Positions 35,111 to 43,816 of a stretch of DNA of 64,000 nucleotides are shown here, piece by piece. The position numbers were made by a program, and so were the translations under genes. The DNA comes from Mycolicibacterium setense (GTDB lineage Bacteria > Actinomycetota > Actinomycetes > Mycobacteriales > Mycobacteriaceae). Numbering within the stretch: position 1 is the stretch's first letter; each line of letters opens with the position of its first letter. Where the stretch lies: contig NZ_JTJW01000006.1 of assembly GCF_000805385.1 (NCBI RefSeq), forward strand, positions 682,001-746,000. Reading direction: 5' to 3'. The notes below the pieces were generated by a model. That model had not been told where the DNA came from. It did not search any database and was given only the letters and a program-made list of their open reading frames with translations.

Positions 35111-36178
35111 ATGACAACACCACCGCCGTCCTCGTCGGAATTCGATTTCCACCTCAACCGTCCCGGCGCGCTGATCGCCGCACTGCCCGCGGTGCTCGGC
35201 TTCGTCCCACACCGCAGCCTCGTGCTGGTCACCGTCGACCGTGGCGCGTTGGGTTGCGTCATGCGCGCCGATCTGGCGGACGACATGACCCAGCGCATCG
35301 ATCATCTGGTCGACCTCGCGGCCACCGCCGGCGCCGACGCGGTGATCGCCGTGGTGGTGGACGACCAGAGCACTGATTGCCAGGCGTGCGATGACCGCTA
35401 CCGCGACTTGACCTCGGTGCTGGACCAGGCGCTGGCCGCCGACGGTATCGAGCTCTACGCCGCGCACGTGGTGGACAAAGTGGCCGCGGGCGGAATCTGG
35501 CACTGCGCCGACGGTTGTGGCGAACAAGGGTTCGTGGACGATCCGGGTGCGTCGCCGCTGGCGGCCGCCGCGGTGCTGGACGGTCGGCGGCTCTACGCCA
35601 GCCGCGAAGAACTGCTGCAGGTGATCCGGCCGGATCCCGTCGCCGGAGACGGCATGAAACGGCCACTGGCGCTCGTGGCCCAGCGGCCCGGGTGCCCGGA
35701 GTCGCGGCCCGACGCCGAGGTGCGCACCGACGTCGAGGCCGCGATGACGGTGGCGCTGCGGCTCGCCGAGGGCGACGGGCCCGGGCGTGCCGAGTTGGCG
35801 CGGCTCGCCGTCGGGTTGGCCGATCCCCGTGTCCGCGACACGCTCTATGCGTTGGCGGTGGGAGAGTGCGCGGAGCAGGCCGAAGCCTTGTGGGCTCTGT
35901 TGGCTCGTAGTCTGCCCGACCCATGGCGCGTGGAAGCGCTTGTGTTGCTGGCCTTTTCGGCATATGCGCGCGGTGACGGTCCGCTGGCCGGGGTTTCGCT
36001 GGATGCCGCTTTGCAGGCTCGGCCGACGCACCGGATGGCCGGGATGCTCGATACCGCGTTGCAATCGGGCATGCACCCGGAACGGATCAGGGAGCTGGCG
36101 GCCACCGGCTATCGGCTGGCCGAGCAGCTCGGCGTGCAGTTGCCGCGGCGCAGGCAGTGGGGGCGCAGAGCCGGTTGA
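35111..36178 (+). CDS. DUF4192 family protein
   Basis: A 355-residue cytoplasmic protein beginning FDFHLNRPGALIAALPAVLGFVPHRSLVLV, shortened here to its key parts RPGALIAALPAVLGF and SLVLV, the start of the DUF4192 family found across actinobacteria. The middle has a Cys-rich spot (STDCQACDDRY, HCADGCGEQG), possibly metal-binding. The C-terminal half is helical and TPR-like (AEALWALLARSLPDPWRVEALVLLAF). Function unknown. It is divergent from sthA and convergent with ideR (4 bp), as Rv2712c. Confidence 0.8.
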   Translation: MTTPPPSSSEFDFHLNRPGALIAALPAVLGFVPHRSLVLVTVDRGALGCVMRADLADDMTQRIDHLVDLAATAGADAVIAVVVDDQSTDCQACDDRYRDLTSVLDQALAADGIELYAAHVVDKVAAGGIWHCADGCGEQGFVDDPGASPLAAAAVLDGRRLYASREELLQVIRPDPVAGDGMKRPLALVAQRPGCPESRPDAEVRTDVEAAMTVALRLAEGDGPGRAELARLAVGLADPRVRDTLYALAVGECAEQAEALWALLARSLPDPWRVEALVLLAFSAYARGDGPLAGVSLDAALQARPTHRMAGMLDTALQSGMHPERIRELAATGYRLAEQLGVQLPRRRQWGRRAG

Positions 36179-36182
36179 GCGG

Positions 36183-36872
36183 CTAGACCTTCTCGACGCG
36201 CACCGCGTGCGCCATGTGATGGGGCAGCTCGACCTGCTCATGCCCGGGGATCACGATCATCACGCCGCCATGGTCGGTGGCCTCGACGGTGACCCTCGCG
36301 TTCGGCACCACACCGGCATCCTTCAGCCGGCCGATCAGCTCGGTGTCGCCCTGAACGTGCTCGGTGAGCTGGCGCACCACCACGGCCACCGGCAACCCGA
36401 CCGGGAGTTCGGTGAGCCGGACCAGGCTGACGTCATCGAAGCCGGTCGTGCCGACCCCGAGGTCTGACAGGCCCGGGATCGGATTGCCGAACGGGGAGGT
36501 GGTGGGGTTGTCGAGCACCTGCACCAGCCGGCGCTCCACATCCTCACTCATCACGTGTTCCCAGCGGCACGCCTCGGCGTGGACGTCCTCCCAGGGCAGC
36601 CCGATCACGTCGACCAGCAGCCGCTCGGCCAGCCGGTGCTTGCGCATCACCGCGACAGCCAGGGCGCGGCCCTTGTCGGTCAACTCCAGGTGGCGGTCGC
36701 CGGCCACATGCAGCAGGCCGTCCCGTTCCATACGGGACACCGTCTGGCTGACCGTCGGACCGCTCTGGTCGAGTCGTTCGGCGATGCGGGCACGCAGCGG
36801 CACCACGCCCTCTTCCTCGAGGTCGTAGATCGTCCGCAGGTACATCTCGGTGGTATCGACCAGATCGTTCAT
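36183..36872 (-). CDS. ideR: IdeR, iron-dependent regulator
   Basis: A 229-residue DtxR-family repressor of siderophore genes and activator of iron storage. The N-terminal winged helix (SGPTVSQTVSRMERDGLL) is followed by the metal sites: Met10, Cys102, Glu105, His106 and His79, Glu83, His98, all present at canonical positions. A C-terminal SH3-like domain completes it. The ATG at 36872 gives the numbering that matches these ligands; the longer frame is rejected. It is transcribed toward DUF4192 and separated from sigB by about 190 bp. Confidence 0.95.
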   Translation of the reverse strand: MNDLVDTTEMYLRTIYDLEEEGVVPLRARIAERLDQSGPTVSQTVSRMERDGLLHVAGDRHLELTDKGRALAVAVMRKHRLAERLLVDVIGLPWEDVHAEACRWEHVMSEDVERRLVQVLDNPTTSPFGNPIPGLSDLGVGTTGFDDVSLVRLTELPVGLPVAVVVRQLTEHVQGDTELIGRLKDAGVVPNARVTVEATDHGGVMIVIPGHEQVELPHHMAHAVRVEKV

Positions 36873-37018
36873 GCGCGCCTTCCCAGCCCAAACGTCACGG
36901 CTCAGTCTACCGTTTCCGGCGTTTGAACTGCGGCGCAACGTCGGGGCGTCGGCCAGCTCACATCGTCACCCAAAAGCCCAGGACAGGCTGGGTAAACCGG
37001 CGAAAATCGCCCGGAATG

Positions 37019-37057
37019 GCCGATGGGCCCCGCCGGAAACCGGCGGGGCCCATCGGC
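37019..37057. terminator. Long hairpin downstream of sigB
   Basis: A perfect 18-bp stem (37019-37036 pairs with 37040-37057, GCCGATGGGCCCC... core) with a 3-nt AAA loop, 10 bp after the sigB stop. It is a very stable terminator hairpin without a U tract. Confidence 0.7.
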
Positions 37058-37066
37058 TTGGGCGGA

Positions 37067-38026
37067 CTAGCTGGCGTAGGAGCGGAGCCGGTCGGCGCGC
37101 TCGCCGTTGCGCAGCTTGGCCATCACTTCACGCTCGATCTGGCGCACCCGCTCGCGGGACAGGCCGAACAGCTTGCCGATCTGGTCCAGGGTGCGGGGCT
37201 GGCCGTCGTCGAGGCCGAACCGCAACCGGATCACCTGCTGCTCACGCTCGTCGAGCGTGGCCAGCACGTGGCGGATGTCGGTGTGCAACAGCTCGGAGAT
37301 GACGGCGTTCTCGGCCGACATCGCCTCGGAGTCCTCGATGAAGTCGCCCAACGGGGCTTCCTCGTCGGTGCCCACCGGCATGTCCAGGCTCACCGGATCC
37401 CGGCTGTGCTCCAGCAGGTCGTTGATCTTCTCCACCGGAATGCCCGACTCTTCGGCCAGTTCCTCGTCGGTGGCCTCGCGGCCCAGGTTCTGGTGCATCT
37501 CGCGCTTGATGCGGGCGAGCTTGTTGACCTGCTCGACCAGGTGGACGGGGAGGCGGATGGTGCGGCTCTGATCCGCCATACCACGGGTGATGGCCTGGCG
37601 GATCCACCAGGTGGCATACGTGGAGAACTTGAAGCCCTTGGTGTAGTCGAACTTCTCCATCGCGCGGATCAGGCCCAGGTTGCCTTCCTGGATCAGATCC
37701 AGCAGCGGCATGCCCCTGCCGGTGTATCGCTTGGCCAGCGACACCACCAGACGCAGGTTGGCCTCCAGCAGGTGCCGGCGGGCGGCCTCGCCGTCGCGGA
37801 CGACGGTGGCCAGGTCGCGTTTCCGGTTCTCGCCCAGACGCTTCTTGGTGTCCAGCACGTGCTGGGCGTACAAGCCTGCCTCGATGCGCTTTGCGAGCTC
37901 TACCTCATCGGCGGCGTTGAGCAACGCCGTTTTGCCGATGCCGTTCAGATACACGCGCACGAGGTCGGCGGCAGGGCTCTGGGCGTCCAGATCACTGTCG
38001 ACGCGGCTTGTGGTGGCATTTGCCAT
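37067..38026 (-). CDS. sigB: SigB, principal-like (group 2) sigma factor
   Basis: A 319-residue sigma-70 factor lacking the long N-terminal extension of SigA. Region 1.2 starts at [11 protein letters not shown], region 2 contains [24 protein letters not shown] (core binding and -10 recognition, here seen as [13 protein letters not shown] and [13 protein letters not shown]), and region 4 ends [16 protein letters not shown]. It directs stress and stationary-phase genes. The start has a full AGGAGG; 10 extra codons upstream are not conserved. An ECF-type promoter lies 37 bp upstream. The neighbour is ideR, as in all mycobacteria I recall. Confidence 0.96.
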   Translation of the reverse strand: MANATTSRVDSDLDAQSPAADLVRVYLNGIGKTALLNAADEVELAKRIEAGLYAQHVLDTKKRLGENRKRDLATVVRDGEAARRHLLEANLRLVVSLAKRYTGRGMPLLDLIQEGNLGLIRAMEKFDYTKGFKFSTYATWWIRQAITRGMADQSRTIRLPVHLVEQVNKLARIKREMHQNLGREATDEELAEESGIPVEKINDLLEHSRDPVSLDMPVGTDEEAPLGDFIEDSEAMSAENAVISELLHTDIRHVLATLDEREQQVIRLRFGLDDGQPRTLDQIGKLFGLSRERVRQIEREVMAKLRNGERADRLRSYAS

Positions 38027-38062
38027 GACGGCCTCCTGATCGGCTCGAACTGTCATGGTCTA

Positions 38063-38090
38063 CAACGTCGTAGACGCCATCAGAGTTCCC
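38063..38090 (-). promoter_or_regulatory. ECF sigma (SigE/SigH-type) promoter of sigB
   Basis: On the minus strand GGGAAC (38085-38090), a 17-bp spacer and CGTTG (38063-38067). This matches the GGAAC-N16-18-GTT consensus of mycobacterial SigE/SigH promoters, known to drive sigB. The leader would be about 30 nt. Confidence 0.72.
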
Positions 38091-38173
38091 GCCGATGTCC
38101 GGATTCATGCCCATTGAGCTGCAGTTTTTCCGGGCCGACCTGAGAATGTCCTAAGAATGGTTAAAGAAGCCGC

Positions 38174-38602
38174 TCAGCTGGGAGCATCGTCGCCGGTTCG
38201 CGCTGTGTCCGGTTGCGGTGGCATAACCGGCTCCTTCTGTAACGCCGGCCGCTCCGCGGTCGGGAACAGTGGAATCCGCTCGCCACGGCCCGCGTAACGC
38301 CGTGGTTCCTCGGCGCTGCGCGGTGGACGATCGTTGGCGATCAGCACGGCCATCCACGGGAGTGGGATGGACACCACGATGATCGCGAGGGAGATGAGCC
38401 CGTTCTGCCAGATGTTGTAGGCGACGGCAGCCAGGATGAGCGCAGGGATGCGGAAGGCCATCAACGTCAGGTACTTGCGGACGCGCTGGCGGTGCTGCAC
38501 TTCGTAGGCAGGTGCGGCTTTGGTGATGAGAACCGGGCGGGCTTCCTTGCCGAAATCGTCGCCGAAATCGCCGTCGAAACTCAGCTCGTGGCTTTGTTTC
38601 AT
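38174..38602 (-). CDS. DUF3099 family membrane protein
   Basis: A 142-residue protein with an acidic start, PVLITKAAPAYEVQHRQRVRKY, two transmembrane helices (about residues 42-62 and 68-88) and a polar C-terminal tail of about 50 residues. It fits the DUF3099 family, position of Rv2709. Function unknown. The ATG at 38602 is chosen because the conserved ITKA block follows; upstream codons overlap the divergent DUF3039 leader. Confidence 0.78.
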   Translation of the reverse strand: MKQSHELSFDGDFGDDFGKEARPVLITKAAPAYEVQHRQRVRKYLTLMAFRIPALILAAVAYNIWQNGLISLAIIVVSIPLPWMAVLIANDRPPRSAEEPRRYAGRGERIPLFPTAERPALQKEPVMPPQPDTARTGDDAPS

Positions 38603-38708
38603 GCCTCTACTGTTCCACACCTGGCCCGGGCCGTGACAGGTGGATTTCGCTGCGGCCCGCACCCAGGCACAATGGATGCCGCGCGCACGTGAGGAGCAGA
38701 ATAAGAAC

Positions 38709-38945
38709 ATGCCTACCCAGACCATCGAGCGCCCGGACACCGACGAACGCGTCGACGACGGGACCGACGACGACAGCCCCAAGTTCTTCCACTACGTCAA
38801 GAAGAACAAGATCGCCGAAAGTGCCGTCATGGGCACGCATGTGGTCGCGCTGTGCGGCGAGGTGTTCCCCGTGACGAAATCGGCCAAGCCCGGCTCTCCG
38901 GTGTGCCCGGACTGCAAGAAGATCTACGAGTCACTCAAGAAGTAG
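38709..38945 (+). CDS. DUF3039 family small zinc-ribbon-like protein
   Basis: A 78-residue acidic/basic protein: a conserved FHYVKKNKIAESAVMG block and then HVVALCGEVFPV and PVCPDCKKIY, giving one His and three Cys that could hold a metal. Conserved in actinobacteria, position of Rv2708c; function unknown. It overlaps the convergent membrane protein gene by 11 bp. Confidence 0.8.
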   Translation: MPTQTIERPDTDERVDDGTDDDSPKFFHYVKKNKIAESAVMGTHVVALCGEVFPVTKSAKPGSPVCPDCKKIYESLKK

Positions 38946-39918
38946 GCGGCAGGTCGACGGGCTCGGGCGCACGGCTTTCGGCCGGCGCCTGGGCGCCGCC
39001 GTTGAGTGCCTTGTCTCCCAGCCATTCCCGCAGTCTCCTGGCGTGGGTGTCCGATGCGGGCCACTCTTCCTGGATGGCCGCGTTGAGTTCGGCGCCGAAC
39101 ATGATGGCGAAGCCCAAAAAGAACGCGAACAACAGGAACGCGATCGGCGTGGCCAGTGCACCGTAGGTGTAGCCGGTGCTGGTGATCCAGGTCAGGTAGA
39201 TCCGTAGCCCGAACGTGGCGACCAGGAACACCACCGTGGCCAGCACGGCTCCGAGAACCAGCCGATGCGTCGGAATCGGCGCCGGCAGGGAGACGCGGTA
39301 CAGCACGGTCACGCCGACCAGCACCGCCAGGAACAGCGCCGGGTAATAGCCGTAGCGCAGCACGTTGTCCCAGCTGTCCGGGATGTGTTCGGAGACCGCC
39401 CGCGGCCCCAGCGCCAGCAGCGGTGCCACCCCGATCGCAGAGACCAACATGATCACGTAGAGGCCCAGCGCATAGAACCGCTGCCGCACGGGGTGCCGCA
39501 ACGGTGTCTGATCGTGGGCCTCGACGATGGAGTCGACGAACGCCGACACCGCCGAGGATCCGGCCCACAACGAGATCACGAAACCCACCGACACCACCTC
39601 GCCGCGGGCGCCCTTCACGATGTCGCGGATCGTCGGTTCGATGATCTCGTTGACCACGTTGGGGGAGAAGAAGCTGTTCGCCGCGTTGATCAATTGATCC
39701 TGGATCGTCGGCAGGGTGTCCGGCCCGAACAACGGTGCGATGTAGGCCAGGCTGCCGAGCATCCCCAGTAGGAGGGGAGGCAATGACAACGCGCACCAGA
39801 ACGCCGCCTGTGCCGACTCCGAGAAGATGGAGTCGTCCCAGCTCTTCGACAATGTGCGCCGAGTGATGTGCCAGATGTGGTGGCGTGATGGTGGTACCGG
39901 GAGTGGCTGGCCAGTCAT
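38935..39918 (-). CDS. YhjD/YihY/BrkB family membrane protein
   Basis: A 327-residue integral membrane protein with six or more helices. The family signature appears in FWCALSLPPLLLGMLGSLAY, the amphipathic TIRDIVKGARGEVVSVGFVISLW region and the C-terminal GAELNAAIQEEWP. It was once misnamed ribonuclease BN; the role is unclear, possibly transport. A charged tail of about 45 residues follows the last helix. It matches Rv2707. Confidence 0.82.
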   Translation of the reverse strand: MTGQPLPVPPSRHHIWHITRRTLSKSWDDSIFSESAQAAFWCALSLPPLLLGMLGSLAYIAPLFGPDTLPTIQDQLINAANSFFSPNVVNEIIEPTIRDIVKGARGEVVSVGFVISLWAGSSAVSAFVDSIVEAHDQTPLRHPVRQRFYALGLYVIMLVSAIGVAPLLALGPRAVSEHIPDSWDNVLRYGYYPALFLAVLVGVTVLYRVSLPAPIPTHRLVLGAVLATVVFLVATFGLRIYLTWITSTGYTYGALATPIAFLLFAFFLGFAIMFGAELNAAIQEEWPASDTHARRLREWLGDKALNGGAQAPAESRAPEPVDLPPTS

Positions 39919-39991
39919 GACCAGTCAAGCATTACTGACGAAACATGCTCCTGCCCAGGCGGGTGGTGTCGGCGGTGCCGTCCGGAGGCGG

Positions 39992-40183
39992 TCAGGCGTC
40001 TGCCGTGCTGATTTCCAGCACCGCAGCCAGCTCGACCAGCTTGGCTTCGTGCTCGTTGGCATGGTGCTGGCAGAAGAGCAGCTCGGCCCCCGAGGGCAAC
40101 TTCGCGCGCACGCGTGCGGCCGCACCGCAGCGATCGCAGCGGTCGGCTCTGGTTAGCTCCGGGCTTGTCAGAGTTGCGTTCAT
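39992..40183 (-). CDS. DUF7455-like small zinc protein
   Basis: A 63-residue protein with CDRCGAAARVRAKLPSG and LLFCQHHANEHE: two CxxC-like Cys, then Cys-x-His-His, a plausible zinc site. Such small proteins are conserved near sigB and sigA in actinobacteria. The ATG at 40183 has GGAGCC-type bases upstream; longer frames lack similarity. Role unknown, perhaps an RNA polymerase or ribosome partner given its place, which is inference. Confidence 0.75.
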   Translation of the reverse strand: MNATLTSPELTRADRCDRCGAAARVRAKLPSGAELLFCQHHANEHEAKLVELAAVLEISTADA

Positions 40184-40341
40184 GGCTCCTCCGTCTTCTG
40201 CTCTGCGCATCTCGGCAAAGGCGCCGTGATTGCGTATGTCCACTCTGTCAGACGTTTTGGATTCCGGCCTTGTTCCCCAGGGGTTCACCGGTGTGTCGTG
40301 TCTCACTTGGTCGCCGTGTTGCTGCCGGGCAAGCTATCGGT

Positions 40342-40713
40342 ATGCATCCATCGCCGCGCGTCCTGGTTCACCTGTGCAGCACCGAGGAATGGCTGACGGC
40401 CCAGCGTAGCGGTGAGCTTCGTCCCGACTCGTTGAGCGTGCAGGGCTTCGTCCACCTTTCGGCTCCCGAGCAGGTGCATCTGCCGGCCAACCGGCTCTAC
40501 TCGGGACGCGGCGACCTGGTGCTGCTGCACATCGACCCGGCGAAGCTGTCCGATCCGGTCCGGTGGGAACCCGGAGTCCCGACGGATCCCGAGGCGATGT
40601 TGTTCCCGCATCTCTACGGTCCGCTTCCGGTGGACGCTGTGATGACCATTACGCCGTACGCGCCGGACGCCCAGGGGCGGTTCGCGCCGCTCGCCGACAC
40701 GCCGTCGGGGTAG
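40342..40713 (+). CDS. DUF952 family protein
   Basis: A 123-residue protein with the DUF952 pattern LVHLCSTEEWLTAQRSGEL, GFVHLSAPEQV and LLHIDPAKL, PHLYGPLPVDAV. The fold resembles ADP-ribosyltransferase-like domains; the activity is unknown. The ATG at 40342 directly precedes the domain. It is the last gene before the accessory island. Confidence 0.8.
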   Translation: MHPSPRVLVHLCSTEEWLTAQRSGELRPDSLSVQGFVHLSAPEQVHLPANRLYSGRGDLVLLHIDPAKLSDPVRWEPGVPTDPEAMLFPHLYGPLPVDAVMTITPYAPDAQGRFAPLADTPSG

Positions 40714-40756
40714 AGCGCAGCTCAGCCGCAGGCGCGGCCCGTGCCATGCTCGTCAG

Positions 40757-41395
40757 GTGTCCGGCGCAGCCCAGAATCGGCAGGGCGCGGCCACCCGGCT
40801 GCGCCTGGTGAAGGCTGCCGAACGACTGTTCGCCGCCCACGGGGTGGACGCGGTGTCGGTGCGGGCCGTCAACGCTGCCGCGGGTCTGGGCGCCGCCTCG
40901 GTGCACTACCACTTCGGATCCAAGGACGACCTGCTGCGCGCGGTGCTCACCGACGTCGGAGCGCCGGTGCGTGACGAGATCGCGGGCAATGTCGCGGCGC
41001 TCGCGGCCGATCCGGTTGCGCCGACCGCCGACGCTCTCGTCCGTGCGGTCACCGAGCCGTATCTGAAACTGTTGCTGCGCCATCGGGTCCGGGGCATGCG
41101 GTGGATCAAGATCATCGCGCAGATCTCACAGGAGAACAATCCGGTACTGCTCGACACCGAGCAGCATCTGCCCGACGAACTGTTCGCTCAGGTGCGGCGA
41201 GCGTTTCCGGATTCCGACCCCGCGCGCTTGGAACTGCGCTGGGCCATCTCGATCATGAATTTCATCCAAGCGCTGAGCCGAGCCGACGAATGGCGCCGCA
41301 ACGGCAGCCGGCTGGACGAGGGCGAGCTGCGGGATTTCTACGACGACCTGGTGAGTTTCGTGGTCGGCGGCGTCGACCGCCTACTCGGCTCCTGA
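40757..41395 (+). CDS. TetR family regulator
   Basis: A 212-residue repressor with an N-terminal HTH (LVKAAERLFAAHGVDAVSVRAVNAAAG ... SVHYHFGSKDDLLRAV, here in parts) and a helical ligand domain. The GTG start follows DUF952 after 43 bp with no obvious ribosome-binding site. It precedes the LLM monooxygenase gene, whose start region carries the palindrome TGGATCA-CT-TGATCCA, a likely binding site. It probably controls the first unit of the island (LLM, alcohol dehydrogenase). Confidence 0.85.
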   Translation: MSGAAQNRQGAATRLRLVKAAERLFAAHGVDAVSVRAVNAAAGLGAASVHYHFGSKDDLLRAVLTDVGAPVRDEIAGNVAALAADPVAPTADALVRAVTEPYLKLLLRHRVRGMRWIKIIAQISQENNPVLLDTEQHLPDELFAQVRRAFPDSDPARLELRWAISIMNFIQALSRADEWRRNGSRLDEGELRDFYDDLVSFVVGGVDRLLGS

Positions 41396-41438
41396 CTGAT
41401 CCGTCACGTAACGGGGCGGCGTTTCACGGTCAAATTTA

Positions 41439-41454
41439 TGGATCACTTGATCCA
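41439..41454. promoter_or_regulatory. Putative TetR operator at the LLM gene
   Basis: TGGATCACTTGATCCA, 7-bp perfect arms around CT, with a further TGATCC at 41460-41465. It covers the first ATG of the open frame (41438), which suggests the true start is downstream at 41483. Confidence 0.5.
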
Positions 41455-41482
41455 ATCATCTGATCCAGATAACGTGCCGTTC

Positions 41483-42679
41483 ATGTGGAATCCGAGTTCG
41501 ATCAAGTTCGGGGCCTTCCTGGCGCCCTATCACCCCCTCAACGCCGACCCGGCACTACAGCTGCGCCGTGACATCGACCTGATGGAGCACCTGGACCATC
41601 TCGGTTTCGACGAGGCATGGATGGGTGAGCACCACTCCACCGGATCTGAAATCGTGCCCGCGCCAGACATGTTCATCGCAGCAGCGGCCGAGCGCACGGA
41701 GCGCATCCGATTCGGCACCGGCGTGATGTCGCTGCCGTACCACCATCCGTTGGTCACCGCCGATCGCATCACCCAGCTCGATCTGCAGACGCGCGGCCGG
41801 CTGATCGTCGGCACCGGGCCGGGCAAGATCCCGCTGGACGCGCACATGATGGGGATCAATCCGATCGACCAGCGGCGCATGCAGGGCGACGCACTCGAGG
41901 CGGTGCTGCGGCTGCTGCGCGGTGAGGTCGTCAACATGGAAACCGACTGGTTCACCCTGCGCGACGCGCGCGCCCAGCTGCCCACCTACGATCCGGCCGG
42001 TATCGAGGTGGCGACCGCCTCGACGATCTCTCCGAACGGGTCGGTGCTCGCCGGCACCCACGGATTGTCGCTCCTGTCGCTGGCCGCCAGCTCGCCGAGC
42101 GGATTCGACGTGCTCGACCGCAACTGGGGTGTGTACGAGAAGGTTTCAGCCGAGAACGGTTATCAGGCCGACCGCTCCACCTGGCGGCTGGTCAATCCGA
42201 TCTTCATCGCCGAGACGCGGGTCGAGGCCGAGCGGGCGGTCGCCCGCCGGATTCACGCGATCGCCGAGTACGTCAACCGGCAGCAGGGCATCAACCCCGA
42301 CTGGGCGCAGACACCCGAGGGCATCATCAACCAGTGGCGCACCGACAATCTCGGCGAGTTCGGCCAGGCGATCATCGGTACCCCCGAGGATGCGATCGCA
42401 CAGATCGAACGACTCATCGAGAAGACCGGTGGGTTCGGGACGCTGTTGATCATGCACGTGGACATGGCCGGCTGGGATGCCACCTTGCGCAGCTACGAAC
42501 TGTTCGCCTCTGAGGTCGTCCCGCATTTCAAGAACCGCAATGCGGGCCGGCAGGCCAGCTTGCAGTTCGCCGAGGACAACAGCGAGAACCTACTCGGCGG
42601 CCTCATCGGGGCGATCACCAAGGCTCACACGGACTACTACGGCCGGCCTGCCGAGCAGCTCGCCGGACAGGGGGCGTGA
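41483..42679 (+). CDS. LLM-class flavin-dependent monooxygenase (LimB-like)
   Basis: A luciferase-like monooxygenase of about 398 residues. Typical parts are KFGAFLAPYHP, GFDEAWMGEHHSTGSEIVPAPDMFIAAAAERT (short form: DEAWMGEHHS) and RIRFGTGVMSLPYHHPL. It needs reduced FMN from a separate reductase not seen here. Relatives act on alkanes, terpenes such as limonene, or coenzyme F420 substrates. The frame starts at ATG 41438, but the 15 extra codons carry the operator, so ATG 41483 is chosen. It is coupled to the dehydrogenase gene (stop and start overlap). Confidence 0.82.
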   Translation: MWNPSSIKFGAFLAPYHPLNADPALQLRRDIDLMEHLDHLGFDEAWMGEHHSTGSEIVPAPDMFIAAAAERTERIRFGTGVMSLPYHHPLVTADRITQLDLQTRGRLIVGTGPGKIPLDAHMMGINPIDQRRMQGDALEAVLRLLRGEVVNMETDWFTLRDARAQLPTYDPAGIEVATASTISPNGSVLAGTHGLSLLSLAASSPSGFDVLDRNWGVYEKVSAENGYQADRSTWRLVNPIFIAETRVEAERAVARRIHAIAEYVNRQQGINPDWAQTPEGIINQWRTDNLGEFGQAIIGTPEDAIAQIERLIEKTGGFGTLLIMHVDMAGWDATLRSYELFASEVVPHFKNRNAGRQASLQFAEDNSENLLGGLIGAITKAHTDYYGRPAEQLAGQGA

Positions 42680-43728
42680 TGCGCGCGGCGGAATACTTCG
42701 ACGGTCGGTTCACCGTCACCGACGTCATCGAGCCGCCGGCGACGGGGCCCGGACAATTGCGCATCAAGGTTGTGGCCTGCGGTATCTGCGGCAGCGATCT
42801 GAGCATGTCGAAAGACCCCTGCCGATTCGTCGAGGTGGCGGCCGGCGCGGGCTACCCATTCGCGGTGTTCGACCACAGCAGGCCGGTCGTGCTCGGACAT
42901 GAGTACGCCGGGATTGTCGTCGAACGCGGTTCGGACATCACCGATTTCGAGGTGGGCGACCGGGTCGCCGGTATCGGGGTGGCCACCGAGGCCAACGGTA
43001 TGCCGACGATCATCGGCTACTCCAACGACTACCACGGAGCCTTCGGCGAAACGATCGTGGTCGACGCGTTCTGGGTGCGCAAGGTGCCCGACGGGTTGTC
43101 CCTCGAGCACGCGACGCTCGCCGAGCCGCTCCACGTCGGTGAGATGCACGTCCAGCAGTCGGGCCTGACCGAGGCCGATGCGGCGCTGGTGATCGGTTGC
43201 GGCTCGATCGGTCTCGGCACGATCCTGGCCGCCAAGGCGCACGGTGCGCACACGGTGATCGCTTCCGAGCCTTCGCCGAAGCGCCGGGAACTGGCGCTCA
43301 AGATGGGTGCCGACATCGTGGTCGACCCGGGCGAGCAGGATCCGATCGAGCTGTGGAATTCGATGTTGACGGAAGGGCGTGGGGGCGGCGGAATCCTGAT
43401 CGCCTATGAGTGCAGCGGGCGGGCCGGCACCCTCAACAAGCTGACCCACACCCTGCCCTTCGGGTCCCGAATCCAGGTCGTCGCATCACCTTTCGGCGAG
43501 GAGACGATCATTCCGGTTGTCGCGCAGTTCCGGCAGATCGCGATCAACTTCGGCAACGGCCCCTACCACGAGGCCTACGAGACCGTGCTGAAACGGTTGG
43601 CCGACGGCGAGATCGACGCCGAGGCGATCATCACCGGACGGGTCGGACTCGACGGGTTGGGTGACGCATTCGAGGCGCTGCGTGACCCCGAGGCGCACGT
43701 GAAGATCCTGGTGATACCGCAGGGGTGA
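42679..43728 (+). CDS. Zinc-type alcohol dehydrogenase (MDR family)
   Basis: A 349-residue medium-chain dehydrogenase: catalytic zinc region CGICGSDL and GHEYAG, NAD-binding VIGCGSIGLGTILAAKAHGA (short core GCGSIGLG), and a C-terminal EAFEALRDPEAHVKILV. The four-Cys structural zinc loop is missing, as in some MDR subfamilies. It would oxidise the alcohol formed by the LLM enzyme or a related substrate. ATG 42679 overlaps the LLM stop by one base; a GTG three bases earlier is the alternative. Confidence 0.85.
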   Translation: MRAAEYFDGRFTVTDVIEPPATGPGQLRIKVVACGICGSDLSMSKDPCRFVEVAAGAGYPFAVFDHSRPVVLGHEYAGIVVERGSDITDFEVGDRVAGIGVATEANGMPTIIGYSNDYHGAFGETIVVDAFWVRKVPDGLSLEHATLAEPLHVGEMHVQQSGLTEADAALVIGCGSIGLGTILAAKAHGAHTVIASEPSPKRRELALKMGADIVVDPGEQDPIELWNSMLTEGRGGGGILIAYECSGRAGTLNKLTHTLPFGSRIQVVASPFGEETIIPVVAQFRQIAINFGNGPYHEAYETVLKRLADGEIDAEAIITGRVGLDGLGDAFEALRDPEAHVKILVIPQG

Positions 43729-43816
43729 GCCATGTCCTCACAGGTGGCCAGGGCTGCAATGACGTCGTCGCGTCAAGTCACAGTCCTGGTCACCATCCTG
43801 CCGGGAGATCCACTCG

